Positions 11,867 through 21,683 of a DNA stretch of 64,000 nt are shown here, piece by piece. Position numbers and translations under genes: made by a program. Each line of letters begins with the position of its first letter. Within the stretch, counting starts at the first letter, position 1. The notes beneath the pieces were generated by a model, which saw only the letters and a list, made by a program, of their open reading frames with translations, was not told where the DNA came from and did not search any database. Source of the stretch: Platynereis dumerilii (taxonomy: Eukaryota > Annelida > Polychaeta > Phyllodocida > Nereididae); assembly GCA_026936325.1 (NCBI GenBank), contig JAPTHN010000018.1:8265658-8329657 (forward strand), in the 5' to 3' direction.

Positions 11867-13186
11867 GGGGAGAGTGGGGCACAGTGAGACACTTTTTTAT
11901 TTTCAAGTGGTCTGAACTGTTGGCAATTAACAGTAATATGAGTTCAGGCCCACATTATACATAATAAAGTTGGGAATATTATCCAGTAGTTTCAGGTTCC
12001 TAACTTTTACAGGTTTGGAGAAACTTTGAGTTTCATTCATGCCGATCAAGCGTCTCACTGTGCCCCACCCACTGCAGGAGGGGCACAGTGAGACAGGGCA
12101 TCAGCTATCATATCTGCCGACCCTCTGGACCTGCTGAATTGCTCTATCTACGTATAGTTGCTGCAAAAACAACTAAACTCTAATAAAAGCAGCTGGCTAG
12201 GTGATCTTTCAGTTCCCTTTGAGCATTTTTAAAACGTTCATCGCACGGGACACATGTAAGACTTATTTTAGAAGCTGCACCTGTTATGTACTATACTCGC
12301 AATTCTTCTCTGATGCTTCTCTTTTGATACGGCTCACTGAAACCAGAGGTTTATGGCAGACATTTTGCTTTTAATTGTGAATTTTTGGCATTATTCATTG
12401 CACTCAGGTCATTTCTAGAGTATTTTGTGATGTCTCACTGTGCCCCGCCTCAAACTGTCTCACTGTGCCCCACACACCTTTCTATATAAAATTATGGTAT
12501 CATGTGGACCAGATGCCTTCATTGTGGATCGAAATTTCACTAAACTACATGCATGGTAAATAACCAAGGTTTGAATCCCAGGCAATTGATCTGCATTATC
12601 TAATTATTTATCTTTACTGACTAAAAACCGAAATTTTGAAATTCCACTCACCATAAGCTGTGCAGGCATTTGAGTCATAGGATAGTCTTTTACTTACTTA
12701 CTTTTTGTAATATACTAAAGAGAGTTGTTCTGTAAACAGTAATAACAGTTACACATTACAGGCTGTCTACAAGTGGACTGCTCTTGCATTGCCACAGATC
12801 GGAACATATGCTGTCTTGTGTTGCCACCTAGTGACTAGTGTGCTATTCAGCGAGCGCCTGCGAGCGTCCACTTACTTTCGACCAGAGGAACACACACAAT
12901 TTTGTCTGGAAAACACCGGGGCTGTTTCTGAGTGTGCTGATGGCCTTGTCTACTTCCTTAGAGAATGTGATTGCCGAGTCTGACTCTGGTATTCATCAAT
13001 GTTGAATAGAAATTTTGTGAATGTGCAATGAAATTGGAACTATTTCTTGGGACAGCAATGCTGTAACATAGGAAATCAACTTTTGTGCCAGGTGGCAGCA
13101 GCATGCAGTTCTCAGTTTCACCAGACTGCATTACAGGCTTTGTCTCACTCTGCCTGCCATTTATTTCACTGTGCCCCGCTCTCCCC
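11867..13186. mobile_element. Transposon with GGGGAGAGTGGGGCACAGTG ends
   Basis: About 1.32 kb. The left end GGGGAGAGTGGGGCACAGTG follows TA; the right end is its near-perfect inverse but is followed by CA instead of TA. The terminal motif (CTCACTGTGCCCC) recurs inside near 12055, 12085, 12435 and 12460. No transposase frame, so it is non-autonomous. It shares the G-rich end style and TA target with the elements at 14137, 17839 and 58235. Confidence 0.75.
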
Positions 13187-13299
13187 CACATGGTCAGAAG
13201 CACCATCATTATTATAATCATAAAATACTGGCTTGTGGGATTGCATCAAAAACTATAATGAAGTAGATGTTTTGTAACTTCATGCAAGAAACTCACAAG

Positions 13300-13335
13300 A
13301 TCATATTTATTTATTTATTTATTTATTTATTTACA
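13300..13335. repeat. (TTTA)n microsatellite
   Basis: A short uninterrupted TTTA run of about nine units. Confidence 0.8.
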
Positions 13336-13579
13336 ATGGATGGCACTGTTCAGTAACAAGTGTTTTTCAAACTGGCCCGCTTGAACACCATACAATAGAT
13401 AAAATAATTAATTACAGAGCGATAAAATATAGAATTATGTACAAGATAAAATAGTAAAAAAACATGACTCTTAAAAGTATCTATATTGCATCCGTTTGTT
13501 CCGCCAGTCTTATTCTGCAGGATAAGTCACAACATGCAGCAGAATTTAAAGAAATTGCTTTATTAACATTATCAAAATC

Positions 13580-13745
13580 TTACTTTTTATTTTGGTTCCC
13601 CTTGCTCTTGAAGTCCAGATGTGTCTAATGCCAAAATTCCCAGGTACCAAATTGGTGTGATGTTTACTCATGGTTATCATGTAAAACATTATTTCAATAT
13701 GGCATTCTATGGAAATTCATCAGAATCCTGATTTTCATGTATTAT
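13580..13745 (-). promoter_or_regulatory. Shared upstream segment of peptide genes (copy C side)
   Basis: This segment matches 33335-33500, upstream of copy D, in order: TCTTACTT.., CTTGGT.CCCC.TGCTCTT.AAGTCCA, TTATCATGTAAAACAT, CAGAATCCTGATTTTCA. A weaker match lies at 8395-8660 upstream of copy B. On the minus strand each ends at a GTAAG donor-like site. It may hold the promoter and an untranslated first exon that splices to the signal exon. The function is inferred from position and duplication. Confidence 0.45.
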
Positions 13746-14136
13746 ATAATATATAATAATTGTGTGTAGACCTGAAGATATATTTGGAAGTAAAGTGTGT
13801 TTATATTAGCCAGTTGAAATTTCAGACTGACTAGAATGAAAAACGGAAGCTGCCAAAAAAGAATGCTATTACCATCCTTCATTTACTGCAATTTCAACAA
13901 GTATGAGCTGCTTTGACTGCTTGGTGTGTAGTTTGTAAGTTTCCTCTAATTGACTGATGACGGTTCGCAGATTGACTGTCCAGATAGTTTCAAAATTGAC
14001 TCTCAACTTGGTCATGTGATGTCACTGGCATAAAACTGTTTTGTTTGTGTCAGTTATGGTTAATCAGTTGATTCAGTGTTTATCATATCTAGCAGCATAC
14101 ATGACAATAAACAAACTAATTAAAAGACTTAAGGTA

Positions 14137-15068
14137 CCGTAATATGGGGTGAATAGGGACACTGGGGTGAATCGGGACAGAACAGGGAAGCATTCTATTT
14201 CTTTAAAAAAACACCAACTTGCCTCTAACCCAGGAAATTGATTTTTGGCACATTTATAGTCAACATACCAGAGCATATTCCCGTGTAATTTTATAATTCT
14301 AACTGCAGGAAGTGGGGAGCTGCAGTACCTTAAACTTAGTACTGCAGAAAGTGAATTCTAAGCTGCTGTCAAAACTTTGCATGCACAGTAAAAAGTATAA
14401 ATACTAGAGCCACCAATTTTACAGGAATCTTTTATAACCTAGTTTTGGCCAGTTGGGGGAACCGAATAGTAGACTAGATATGAGATTATGTATGTTTGGT
14501 CATGGGTTCTGAACCAGGCCAATGACAACGTTTCGGAATCTACAAAAATAACCCTACTGATTTTCATTGGAATGTACTAGCATGACTTTTTGATGAATAT
14601 TATTGAACTTAGTATTATTAATATTGGATTTAGTCCAGAATTATCAATCACTAGCAAAATTAGCAAAAAACTACATATTTTGATGGTTTTCTGTTATTTA
14701 TTACATTTTTTGAAATTTACATATTATCAATGAAATTATTTGAGATTTTCCTGAAAATACATTTTCGGTATGTTAAACATTGTTTTCTAATATTTACTCA
14801 CAAGTGGCAATCACTTGAAAAAGCTAAGAAGTATTGCTTCTGTAAATAAGGGAGTGTCCCGATTCACCCCAAAGTAAGGGGAGAATTGGGAAAGTGGTTT
14901 TATGGGCCTTGGCCATCGGAAATTTAAGATATCATCTCATGCTCTTGAAGATATTTAGACCTTGTGCTCGGACACAATTTGACACCATATTTTGATTTCT
15001 GGGTTGATTGGTTGCCATTCTGTAACAGAAAAACGGCCAAAACTGTCCCTATTCACCCCATATTACGG
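14137..15068. mobile_element. MITE with CCGTAATATGGGGTGAAT ends, TA target
   Basis: 932 bp with about 25 bp of perfect terminal inverted repeat, flanked by TA on both sides (14135-36 and 15069-70). The motif GGGGTGAATCGGGACA recurs just inside both ends. No transposase frame. The TA duplication fits the Tc1/mariner superfamily. Confidence 0.9.
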
Positions 15069-15188
15069 TACTTCATACAATAAGAAGATTAGGAGACCAA
15101 CAGATCACTGTTTGTAAATTGAACAAGAAAATTTTTTCAAAAAAAAAATAGAGGCGATTTTTAAAGCAAATTCAGCTTTTTCAGCAAA

Positions 15189-16100
15189 TTAGACCACATC
15201 TGCATGTTTTTTACGCCGATCCCGCAAAAAGCGTCCCGTCCCGCACCTGCACATCCGCGTTTTATTACGAAATCCCGCGTCCCGCCGTTCCGCAGATTCG
15301 GTCCGCATTTTATGCACGACGCTAGCCCCGTTCTGCTGACGTAGATTCACACGCCGATTCTTGAATCTTAGGAAAAGCCTCCTGTCGGGAGGCCTGTGGC
15401 CATCTATACAGAGGCGAGTGGCTATATATAGAATCACTAAGACTATATCGGCGATTGGCTGATGCATCGCCTCTAAAAAAATAAATGTGTAGACCTTGGA
15501 GCTCATTGTGAGTTAATTGTGGTGTCCCGAATTATCATGTAATTTCAAGGAAAAGCTGGCATTCTCTGTGTGCATTCTGCCCAACTGCTTGACCAACTTC
15601 TGAGTGCCGTATTTTACGAAGACTCTGCCAGAATTAAGATGCAGCAAGCATTGGAATGGGAAAGCAACTACTCAAATGGATTAGCAAGCATTCTCAGCTG
15701 GTAGTTAAAACAGATGCCCCCCTCTCTTAGAATTTGACCAATAAAGGTGCATGAAATGTAAATATTTCAAATTTTCAAAAGTTTTCCGGGACACACATTT
15801 TCATTTGAAACTTTAACGTTTCCAAGGTCCATGATGATTTTGCGTAATTTCGTCAGATACCAAGATATTAGAAAATATGACGAAAGTCAATTTTTGCCTC
15901 CAAGAAACTTAATGAAAGTTACATGGAATATTTCCAAACCCAATACAATGATTATGTGAAAAGGATGTATGTCGAGTCCAAAAGTTTTCATACCGGTGTG
16001 AGTAGTAATGTCTACAGCCGTATTTCGCAGTTCAGTTTAGTTTCAACCTGGATCAAGGATCAGTTTTTCAGTAAACGTCCATGTGACATCCGATCTGAAG
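15189..16100. other. No gene supported between MITE and Polinton
   Basis: A 105-residue arginine-rich frame on the minus strand (15506-15189) and a 76-residue frame at 15923-16153 are open, but neither has a signal, known motif or plausible splice partner. The second (it ends in a proline/serine-rich SPPEGSPPES tail) could be a Polinton-end frame. Confidence 0.35.
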
Positions 16101-16281
16101 AGTCACCCCCTGAGGGGTCACCACCAGAGTCACCTGGGTCACCTGACACCTGAAGAGCACCCAATTAGAGTAAAACGTTTTAATGACGTCTGAGTGAGCT
16201 TCATAGAGTTTTCCAAACGTTTGCTTGTCGTCTTGAGGGGGTATAGATTTACCACCTGGTGGTGCAATCCCCAATTTCTCC

Positions 16282-16289
16282 TATAAAAG
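16282..16289 (+). promoter_or_regulatory. TATA box, left inward promoter of Polinton
   Basis: TATAAAAG lies 74 nt before the ATG at 16363. The mirror-image promoter on the right (30741-30748) has the same octamer. Confidence 0.7.
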
Positions 16290-16362
16290 AAACTAAGCAT
16301 TGGAGTATTGCCATACCTTCCTGCACTTCAATACTGTTCACTACTGAGCATTACTGATCATC

Positions 16363-16620
16363 ATGGCGACCAAGAGCTCTGCATTCTACATCATGACATC
16401 AAAAGATGAGAAATCTTCTCAGTCTGTATCTATTGGTGAGAATAGATCCATTGTAATGACATCTCATCACAATGGACTTACTCTAACTAAAGAAGAAAAC
16501 AGGTTTAAAACAGCTCTGGCTGACCCGGTTTTATTTACCCTTGTAAAATATATTCACAATGAAAAAAAAAAAATGAAAAATGAAAAAGGTCTAACAGAAG
16601 AAAGCATGACAGCACTATAA
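16363..16620 (+). CDS. Polinton left-end small protein, unknown
   Basis: An 85-residue frame begins in an ATCATGGCG context just after the left TATA box. It is Ser/Lys-rich (SSAFYIMTSKDEKSSQSVSI) and ends in a lysine-rich stretch. Not recognised by itself. It immediately precedes the PC4-like frame and may be functionally linked with it. Confidence 0.5.
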   Translation: MATKSSAFYIMTSKDEKSSQSVSIGENRSIVMTSHHNGLTLTKEENRFKTALADPVLFTLVKYIHNEKKKMKNEKGLTEESMTAL

Positions 16621-16646
16621 ACATCAAAGCATCTGGTGTTAAGATT

Positions 16647-16979
16647 TTGTGCAAGTTCATGAATGATATTAGAAAAGCAGTGGACGAATGCAAGTCTGAT
16701 GAACTCAAGGAAACATTTATGCTTCCATTGGGTGAAAGACTTTATGTCCAAGTTCAACCTGGTGTGCTATGTCTTTCCATAAGACAATTTTTCAGACCAA
16801 AATCAAACCAGTCTTTACTTCTACCAGGATTCCCAGGAGTCTCATTGAACTTCAGAGAGTTCCAAAACTTTCTAAGTGAATGGGATGAAATTATTGAATC
16901 CATCGATTTCACAAATGCTAAGATTTGTGAATATGACAACATCGAAGAACACAAAGAATGTCTTCCTTGTTGGTATTAA
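16647..16979 (+). CDS. PC4/SUB1-like ssDNA-binding protein
   Basis: 110 residues. The part from about residue 30 to 85 fits the transcriptional coactivator p15 (PC4) fold: a strand pattern ERLYVQVQPGVLCLSIRQFF, then a Pro/Gly turn and GVSLNFREFQNFLSEWDEI, the usual β-β-β-helix ending. PC4 proteins bind single-stranded DNA and act in transcription and replication. In a protein-primed replicon such a protein could coat displaced strands or drive late transcription. The family call rests on visual pattern only. Confidence 0.5.
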   Translation: MCKFMNDIRKAVDECKSDELKETFMLPLGERLYVQVQPGVLCLSIRQFFRPKSNQSLLLPGFPGVSLNFREFQNFLSEWDEIIESIDFTNAKICEYDNIEEHKECLPCWY

Positions 16980-16984
16980 GAAAA

Positions 16985-17152
16985 AAAGTTCTGAAAAAAA
17001 AAATTTTCAAAAAAAATAAAAAATTTTTAAAAAGTTTTGAAAAATATCAAAATTTCAAAATTATGATGTCATGAAGCTTACCTGCCCGTGGTGACATTGC
17101 TAAGCAAATTGTGAAATACCAATTTGCGAACCAAAAGCTTCTTAAATAAAAG
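16985..17152 (+). repeat. Internal inverted repeat of Polinton, left arm
   Basis: An A-rich run followed by about 100 bp (TTTCAAAATTATGA.., GAAGCTT.CCT, TAAGCAAATTGTGAAA, AATTTGCGAACCAAAAGCTT) that returns inverted at 23951-24145. It sits between the PC4-like frame and the ATPase. Confidence 0.85.
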
Positions 17153-17182
17153 AATTTCATCTATATTTTCATTTCATTCTAA

Positions 17183-17314
17183 GAAGTCATTCAGTGAAGT
17201 CATTCTGTGAAGTCATTCTGTGAAGACATTCTGTGAGGACATTCTGTGAAGTCATTCAGTGAAATCATTCTGTGAAGTCATTCAGTGAAATCATTCTGTG
17301 AAGGCATTCTGTTG
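17183..17314 (+). repeat. 13-bp tandem repeat upstream of the ATPase
   Basis: About ten copies of GAAGTCATTCTGT with variants (GACATT, GTCATTCAGT, AATCATT) end five bases before the ATPase start codon. It could be a 5' leader or promoter repeat; the function is unknown. Confidence 0.85.
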
Positions 17315-17318
17315 AATT

Positions 17319-18862
17319 ATGTTGGGGTTTGAACCTGGGTCTACTCATATAATTTTTGGTCAATCGGGTTCCGGTAAGACAAATTTTATATTTAATGTGT
17401 TGAAGAATAAACAAACTTTATTCAATGATGTTCCACCAATTAATATTAGGTATTATTATGGAATATGGCAGAATTGCTATGAAGATATGCAAAATGTTAT
17501 TCCCAACATAGAGTTTATAAAGGGCCTTCCTTTAGAACAAGAACTTATGGAATTTACTGATCCTAATATCCATTCTTTAATAGTAGTCGATGATTTGATG
17601 AATGAAGCTAGTAAATCCGATGTTATGGAACTAATATTTACTAGATTAAGTCATCACAGGTTTCTTAGTTGTTTTTATATTTTACAAAATGGTTTTGTTC
17701 AAGGCAAAAATCAAGTAACTATAAATCTTAATGCCAAATATATCGAAGTATTTAGATCACCGAGAAGTTTATTACAATTATCTTACTTAAACTCTCAGTT
17801 ATTCCCACATATGCCTGGTCTTTTGTCCGCAGCTTATAGGGGAGACCGGGGCTATTTGAAGCACTTGTTTTTATTTTTGCTCTGGAGAACTAATGGCACA
17901 AGATATTCACACCAAATTTTGGCATGTGACAGTGAATGTGTTTAACTCAATGATCAGCGTATTAGATATTGCAAATAATTATTGAACTCTGTGTTACAGA
18001 CAAAAACTTCCAACTTTTTTTTTGCTTCAAATAACCCCGGCCCGGGGTTAATTGAAGCGCCATAAAAATCTTAAAGACAATTACTCATAACAGAGTTTAT
18101 TTTGCATTACTGCTATCCCTATGATTACTACCAGCTTTAGTAAAATACTCATTTAAAAAGAACTTGTATACTGTTATTTACACAATTTTTTGTGTATTTT
18201 GGGTAAAAAAGCTGGTTTTTCAAAAATAAAAAATCCGCAATGCAAATATGCAGCATGTTAGTTCTTAATTGCTATAACTTCAACTTGCAATGACTTGCAA
18301 GGCAATTTGAACAAGAAAAATCATGTTTTGGCCAACTCGATCACGTGTGATTCAACTAACCCCACCACGCCTGGAGCAGAATACAACCTTATTTTTCAGT
18401 CTTATCAAATGCACATAACAAAATGCTTCGGGGTGTGAATTAGGAATGGGTTTGCTCATTTGGAATTAGTGTTAGTTCATCTGGATTTAAGTCTTTACTA
18501 TACAATAACTGAAATCGAAATCTGAGTAAACAAGTTACTTGGACACCCAAAAAACAAACTTTCTTGTCTACAGAATTAGAATTTAGGAAATTTGGATGAT
18601 TAAGAATATGATAACATGTGTCAGTAAACAAAGTATCTACCGAAAGCACCAATTTGGCCAAAAAAAAAAGTTAAAGTCGAATTTAGGCCATGTTTCATAT
18701 AACCCCGCGCTTCAAATAGCCCCGGTCTCCCCTACCGATGCTATGAAAGATAGCGAATACGGATATATAATTATCGATCTAACTGCAAAATGTCCAGACG
18801 AATTGAGATTAAGAACAAAAATATTTCCTTCTGAAGAAACCATCGTTTACAAGGATGAGTGA
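17319..18862 (+). CDS. Polinton A32-like packaging ATPase, interrupted by MITE
   Basis: FtsK/HerA-superfamily ATPase thought to pump element DNA into capsids. The frame from 17319 has a Walker A GQSGSGKT around residue 15 and a Walker B LIVVDDLM around residue 90, followed by a TRLSHHR..LQNGF segment typical of the A32 family (sensor-like, 'SHH' then polar). A TA-flanked MITE (17839-18732) lies inside the gene; more sequence in the style of the ATPase C-terminus (ELRLRTKIF) follows it up to about 18862. It leads a closely packed rightward cassette with the small proteins and integrase. Confidence 0.85.
17839..18732. mobile_element. MITE inserted in the Polinton ATPase
   Basis: 894 bp with about 24 bp of perfect terminal inverted repeat beginning GGGGAGACCGGGGCTATTTG, flanked by TA at 17837-38 and 18733-34. 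A subterminal CGGGGTTAATTGAAGCG word echoes the end. No transposase frame. The end style matches the elements at 11867 and 58235. It is younger than the Polinton it interrupts. Confidence 0.92.
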
Positions 18863-18907
18863 ATATAAGCTGCAACAAAATTAATTTTTCTCATTGAGAT
18901 TTTGGGA

Positions 18908-19135
18908 ATGGAAGAGAGTGGAACAACTTCGTGTCAATGTAAGTCATTTCATAAATTTCAATTAGTATTTATTTCTCAAGTTATCGCCATTCTAATAGTG
19001 ATTTTGGCTTCAGTAATCAATTTATCGATTGGAAACAGTGATAAAACGATTTGGCAAACTTTATTAGCATCTTGTTTGGGATTTTTACTTCCATCGCCAT
19101 CTTTGAAAAAAAATCGTCGTAAGAGAATATCATGA
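18908..19135 (+). CDS. Polinton small membrane protein
   Basis: About 75 residues with one or two hydrophobic segments (LVFISQVIAILIVILASVI; LLASCLGFLLPS) and a basic KKNRRKR tail, so probably a membrane-inserted virion or holin-like protein. Its stop overlaps the next start as ATGA. The start is uncertain: ATG at 18902 or 18908. Unrecognised family. Confidence 0.6.
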   Translation: MEESGTTSCQCKSFHKFQLVFISQVIAILIVILASVINLSIGNSDKTIWQTLLASCLGFLLPSPSLKKNRRKRIS

Positions 19136-19440
19136 AAAAATCTCCATTTCTAAAATTTTTGATAAATTGTGGAAGAAATCAAACCATCGCTTTATTGGAA
19201 ACCTGTGACGATAATCAAGTTCAGGAAGTGATTAAATTGCTTGCAAATCTTCGCTTGAATTTGATTGTATTACCCCCTCAATCTAAGAAGTTACTTAAAA
19301 GACATAACAATCTTATCAATAAATTAGTGAATATCAAAACCTCCAAATCAAGAAAATATTCGATCATCAGATCCAATTCTAGACAAATATACAATATCTT
19401 GAATTCTACAAGATTGGTTCTAGCTAAGGTACTAAAATGA
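19132..19440 (+). CDS. Polinton basic core-like (PX-type) protein
   Basis: 102 residues, strongly basic, mainly helical in look. The pattern 'LLETCDDNQVQEVIKLLANL..LPPQSKKLLKRHNNL' resembles a small protein common in adintoviruses and Polintons that carries a K.LKRH motif and is proposed to be related to adenovirus PX/core proteins. Likely a DNA-binding virion component. It overlaps both neighbours by ATGA, suggesting coupled expression or a shared transcript. Confidence 0.5.
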   Translation: MKKSPFLKFLINCGRNQTIALLETCDDNQVQEVIKLLANLRLNLIVLPPQSKKLLKRHNNLINKLVNIKTSKSRKYSIIRSNSRQIYNILNSTRLVLAKVLK

Positions 19441-19883
19441 AAAAATACATATTAGTACCTTTTGAAACTAATATTCTCACACAAGAAGCTATTCTCAAGG
19501 CAATACCAGGGAATATTAAAACTAAAGCTAGAGGGATTTTAAATCATATGATTAAAAACAACTTTAGCTGGAATAGTAAAGGAGAGTTGATTATAAATCA
19601 GAAACCTATAGAAAACTCCCATATAATTGATCTTATTAAGGCTAGCCTATATCCTTTCAAAAATTTCTCCCCTGTGGGACTAAGAGATTTTATTGATAGT
19701 CTAATAGCCACAAACATTCCTCCAAGTTTCATACAGAGAGGTGGAGGTTTACCCCCTCCTGGAAGACCTGAAATTTCAGAAGTTCCTAGAAATCTTACTA
19801 GAAGTGAGATAACACCTAAACTTCCTAGAAGTAAAAAACAAATTAGTAGAAAAACAGAAAAATGGATTTGGCACAAGATTTAA
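19437..19883 (+). CDS. Polinton conserved protein upstream of integrase
   Basis: 148 residues. It opens with KKYILVPFETNIL and has ARGILNHMIKNN.FSWNSKGELIINQKPI..SHIIDLI, a layout known for an unnamed protein that lies next to the integrase in many Mavericks, followed by a low-complexity Pro/Gly/Arg segment and a basic end. Role unknown; perhaps a minor virion protein. Its 3' end overlaps the integrase start in another frame by about 20 nt. Confidence 0.55.
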   Translation: MKKYILVPFETNILTQEAILKAIPGNIKTKARGILNHMIKNNFSWNSKGELIINQKPIENSHIIDLIKASLYPFKNFSPVGLRDFIDSLIATNIPPSFIQRGGGLPPPGRPEISEVPRNLTRSEITPKLPRSKKQISRKTEKWIWHKI

Positions 19884-20920
19884 AAAAGTATTTATCTAAA
19901 AAACACAGGGATTCTTCATTTCCTGGGTCATATGCAGGTGTTGATAAGTTCTATAGAGCAATAAAGAAAGAGGGGAAACACAATATTTCCAGAAAACAAA
20001 TTAAACATTTCCTTCAGAGTCAGGAATACTTTACTTTGATGAAAAATGCCAAAACTAAATTTAAAAGGAACCGTGTTATTGCACCATTTAGAGGATATCA
20101 AATTGATCTAGATACTGCGCATATTCCACAATATGCTAAAGAAAATGATGGATATGTCTACGTCTTGGGAGCAATTGACGTTTTTAGTAAAGAAGTACAT
20201 ACTCTTCCACTAAAAAGTCTGAAATCAACTGAATTTGCACCAACACTAGAAAACTTACTCTTAAAATTCCCAAAGATTTCAAAGGTACGTAGTGACAGGG
20301 GTCCAGAAATGAAAGCAAAATCTACTTCAAAAATTTTTGAAAAGTTAGGTATTGAACATTTTTTCACTAACAACACAGAAATGAAGGCAAATATAATTGA
20401 AAGATGGTTCAAGACTTTTAAGGGGTTACTGTTTAGATATATGATAGCTAATAATACTCACAGATGGATTGATCAACTCGAAAAGATAACTGATAGCTAT
20501 AACAATAGTTATCATTCTGCTATTGGACAAGCTCCATCTTCAGTTAATGAAGCAAATGAATTCAAAATATGGAAAAGATTATATCCAAATATCATTCCAA
20601 AAACTAAATTTAGTTTTAATGTAACACTGTTAGAATTAATTTAACAAAACACGTCTTCACAAGAGAATTTGACGAACAATGGTCTAGAGAATATTTTATA
20701 ATTGTTGAAAGATTTGTTAAAGATACCGTACCAGTATATAGTATTAAAGATATTCAAAATGAGATGATCGAGGGAAAATTTTATGAAAAAGAGCTGCAGA
20801 AAGTATATGTATCAAATGATCAGGAATATATTATCGAATCAGTTCTTAAACGTAAAAAAAAACCAAGTTCTTGTCAAATGGCTTGGGTGGAACAGCAAAT
20901 TTTCGTCATGGATCAGTGCT
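19862..20920 (+). CDS. Polinton integrase (rve family)
   Basis: Retrovirus-type DDE integrase that inserts Polinton DNA. The catalytic triad is visible: D in GYQIDLDTAHI, D in KVRSDRGPEM, E in NIIERWFKTFK. An N-terminal helical section (YAGVDKFYRAIKKEG) precedes the core, and HSAIGQAPSSV follows it, as in other Maverick integrases. The downstream stretch to about 20920 resembles the usual small C-terminal DNA-binding part (SREYFIIVERF, PVYSIKDIQ). The gene is named from the family pattern. Confidence 0.88.
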
Positions 20921-21024
20921 AAGCAATTGAAAGATTATTCTAAATAAATTCCCACTAGAGGTCACCAGTGTCTTCATTGACACACCATAAATTGTAAAGA
21001 TTCATTATAGAAATTACATATACG

Positions 21025-21462
21025 ATGGAATCTCCGAAGAAAGATATCATTTTATTCCTCTCACACACAGATAGCAATGGTATATTTAAAGATAATAAAC
21101 CGCAAGATTTCATTGTAAAGCTAAATAAAGATATTTTCTTGAATGAAGATTCTACAGTAGAACTTTTAGAATTTAGATGTCGGTTATCTAAAACTGAATC
21201 AAAACAACTTTTTTATATCATGACAGATATAGTGGAAGATAGTTTTCTATTAGGAAAATTGAACCCAGTTTTAAGAATTATTCAATATTATGGTGCAAAA
21301 AATCAACTAAACGAAGTCATTAACCCAATAGCTATGAAAACTGTTTCCGGATGTTTCAATCAGTTCAGATTTTATATAAAGGGAAAGAATTTCCAAGAAT
21401 TGCCAGATACTCTTGTGGAAGCGAACATCACACTTCGCATTAAAAATGGGAGCTATCAATGA
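21025..21462 (+). CDS. Polinton candidate minor capsid (penton-like) protein
   Basis: 145 residues. N-terminal 'ILFLSHTDSNGIFKDNKPQDFIVKL' and 'STVELLEFRCRL', then 'LFYIMTDIVEDSFLLGKLNPVLRII' and a C-terminal FRFYIKGKN..LPDTLVEANITLRI. This order (DF.V.L, the early strand, D.. DSF..GK..PVLR, IYI) is the one seen in the small capsid-associated protein before the F54H12.2-type capsid gene in animal Polintons. A jelly-roll penton role is an inference. Confidence 0.55.
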   Translation: MESPKKDIILFLSHTDSNGIFKDNKPQDFIVKLNKDIFLNEDSTVELLEFRCRLSKTESKQLFYIMTDIVEDSFLLGKLNPVLRIIQYYGAKNQLNEVINPIAMKTVSGCFNQFRFYIKGKNFQELPDTLVEANITLRIKNGSYQ

Positions 21463-21493
21463 ATTTGAAAAGTGAAAGACTCATTATTTAGAT

Positions 21494-21679
21494 ATGATTA
21501 ATGGGAAAATATCACCTAATAAATCAGTTAACATTGTTGATGATACTCAAACTGGAAAAGGATTGAAAATGGTTTCTCCAGCAGCTCAAAAAGTCTCAAT
21601 GGCTCGTGCAGTTATAAAAAGAAAAACAAACAAGAACTCTTCGCAGTCTTCAAAAGGCACTAAGAAGAGAAGAAGGTAA
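21494..21679 (+). CDS. Polinton small basic protein
   Basis: 61 residues ending in a strongly basic, serine-rich tail (KRKTNKNSSQSSKGTKKRRR) that fits a nuclear-localisation or DNA-condensing peptide. It sits between the two capsid genes with a four-base gap before the next ATG. No family recognised. Confidence 0.5.
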   Translation: MINGKISPNKSVNIVDDTQTGKGLKMVSPAAQKVSMARAVIKRKTNKNSSQSSKGTKKRRR

Positions 21680-21683
21680 AAAT

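Noticed and set aside
15189-15506. Arginine-rich 105-residue minus-strand frame as the missing mature exon of peptide copy D
   Set aside because: No EKDAK-type core and no acceptor in the right phase; composition looks like chance in a GC-rich patch.
17183-17314. CRISPR-like array
   Set aside because: 13-bp units without spacers, in a eukaryotic virus-like element.
19598-20412. Minus-strand frames in the integrase region
   Set aside because: Antisense shadows of the Polinton integrase and its neighbour.
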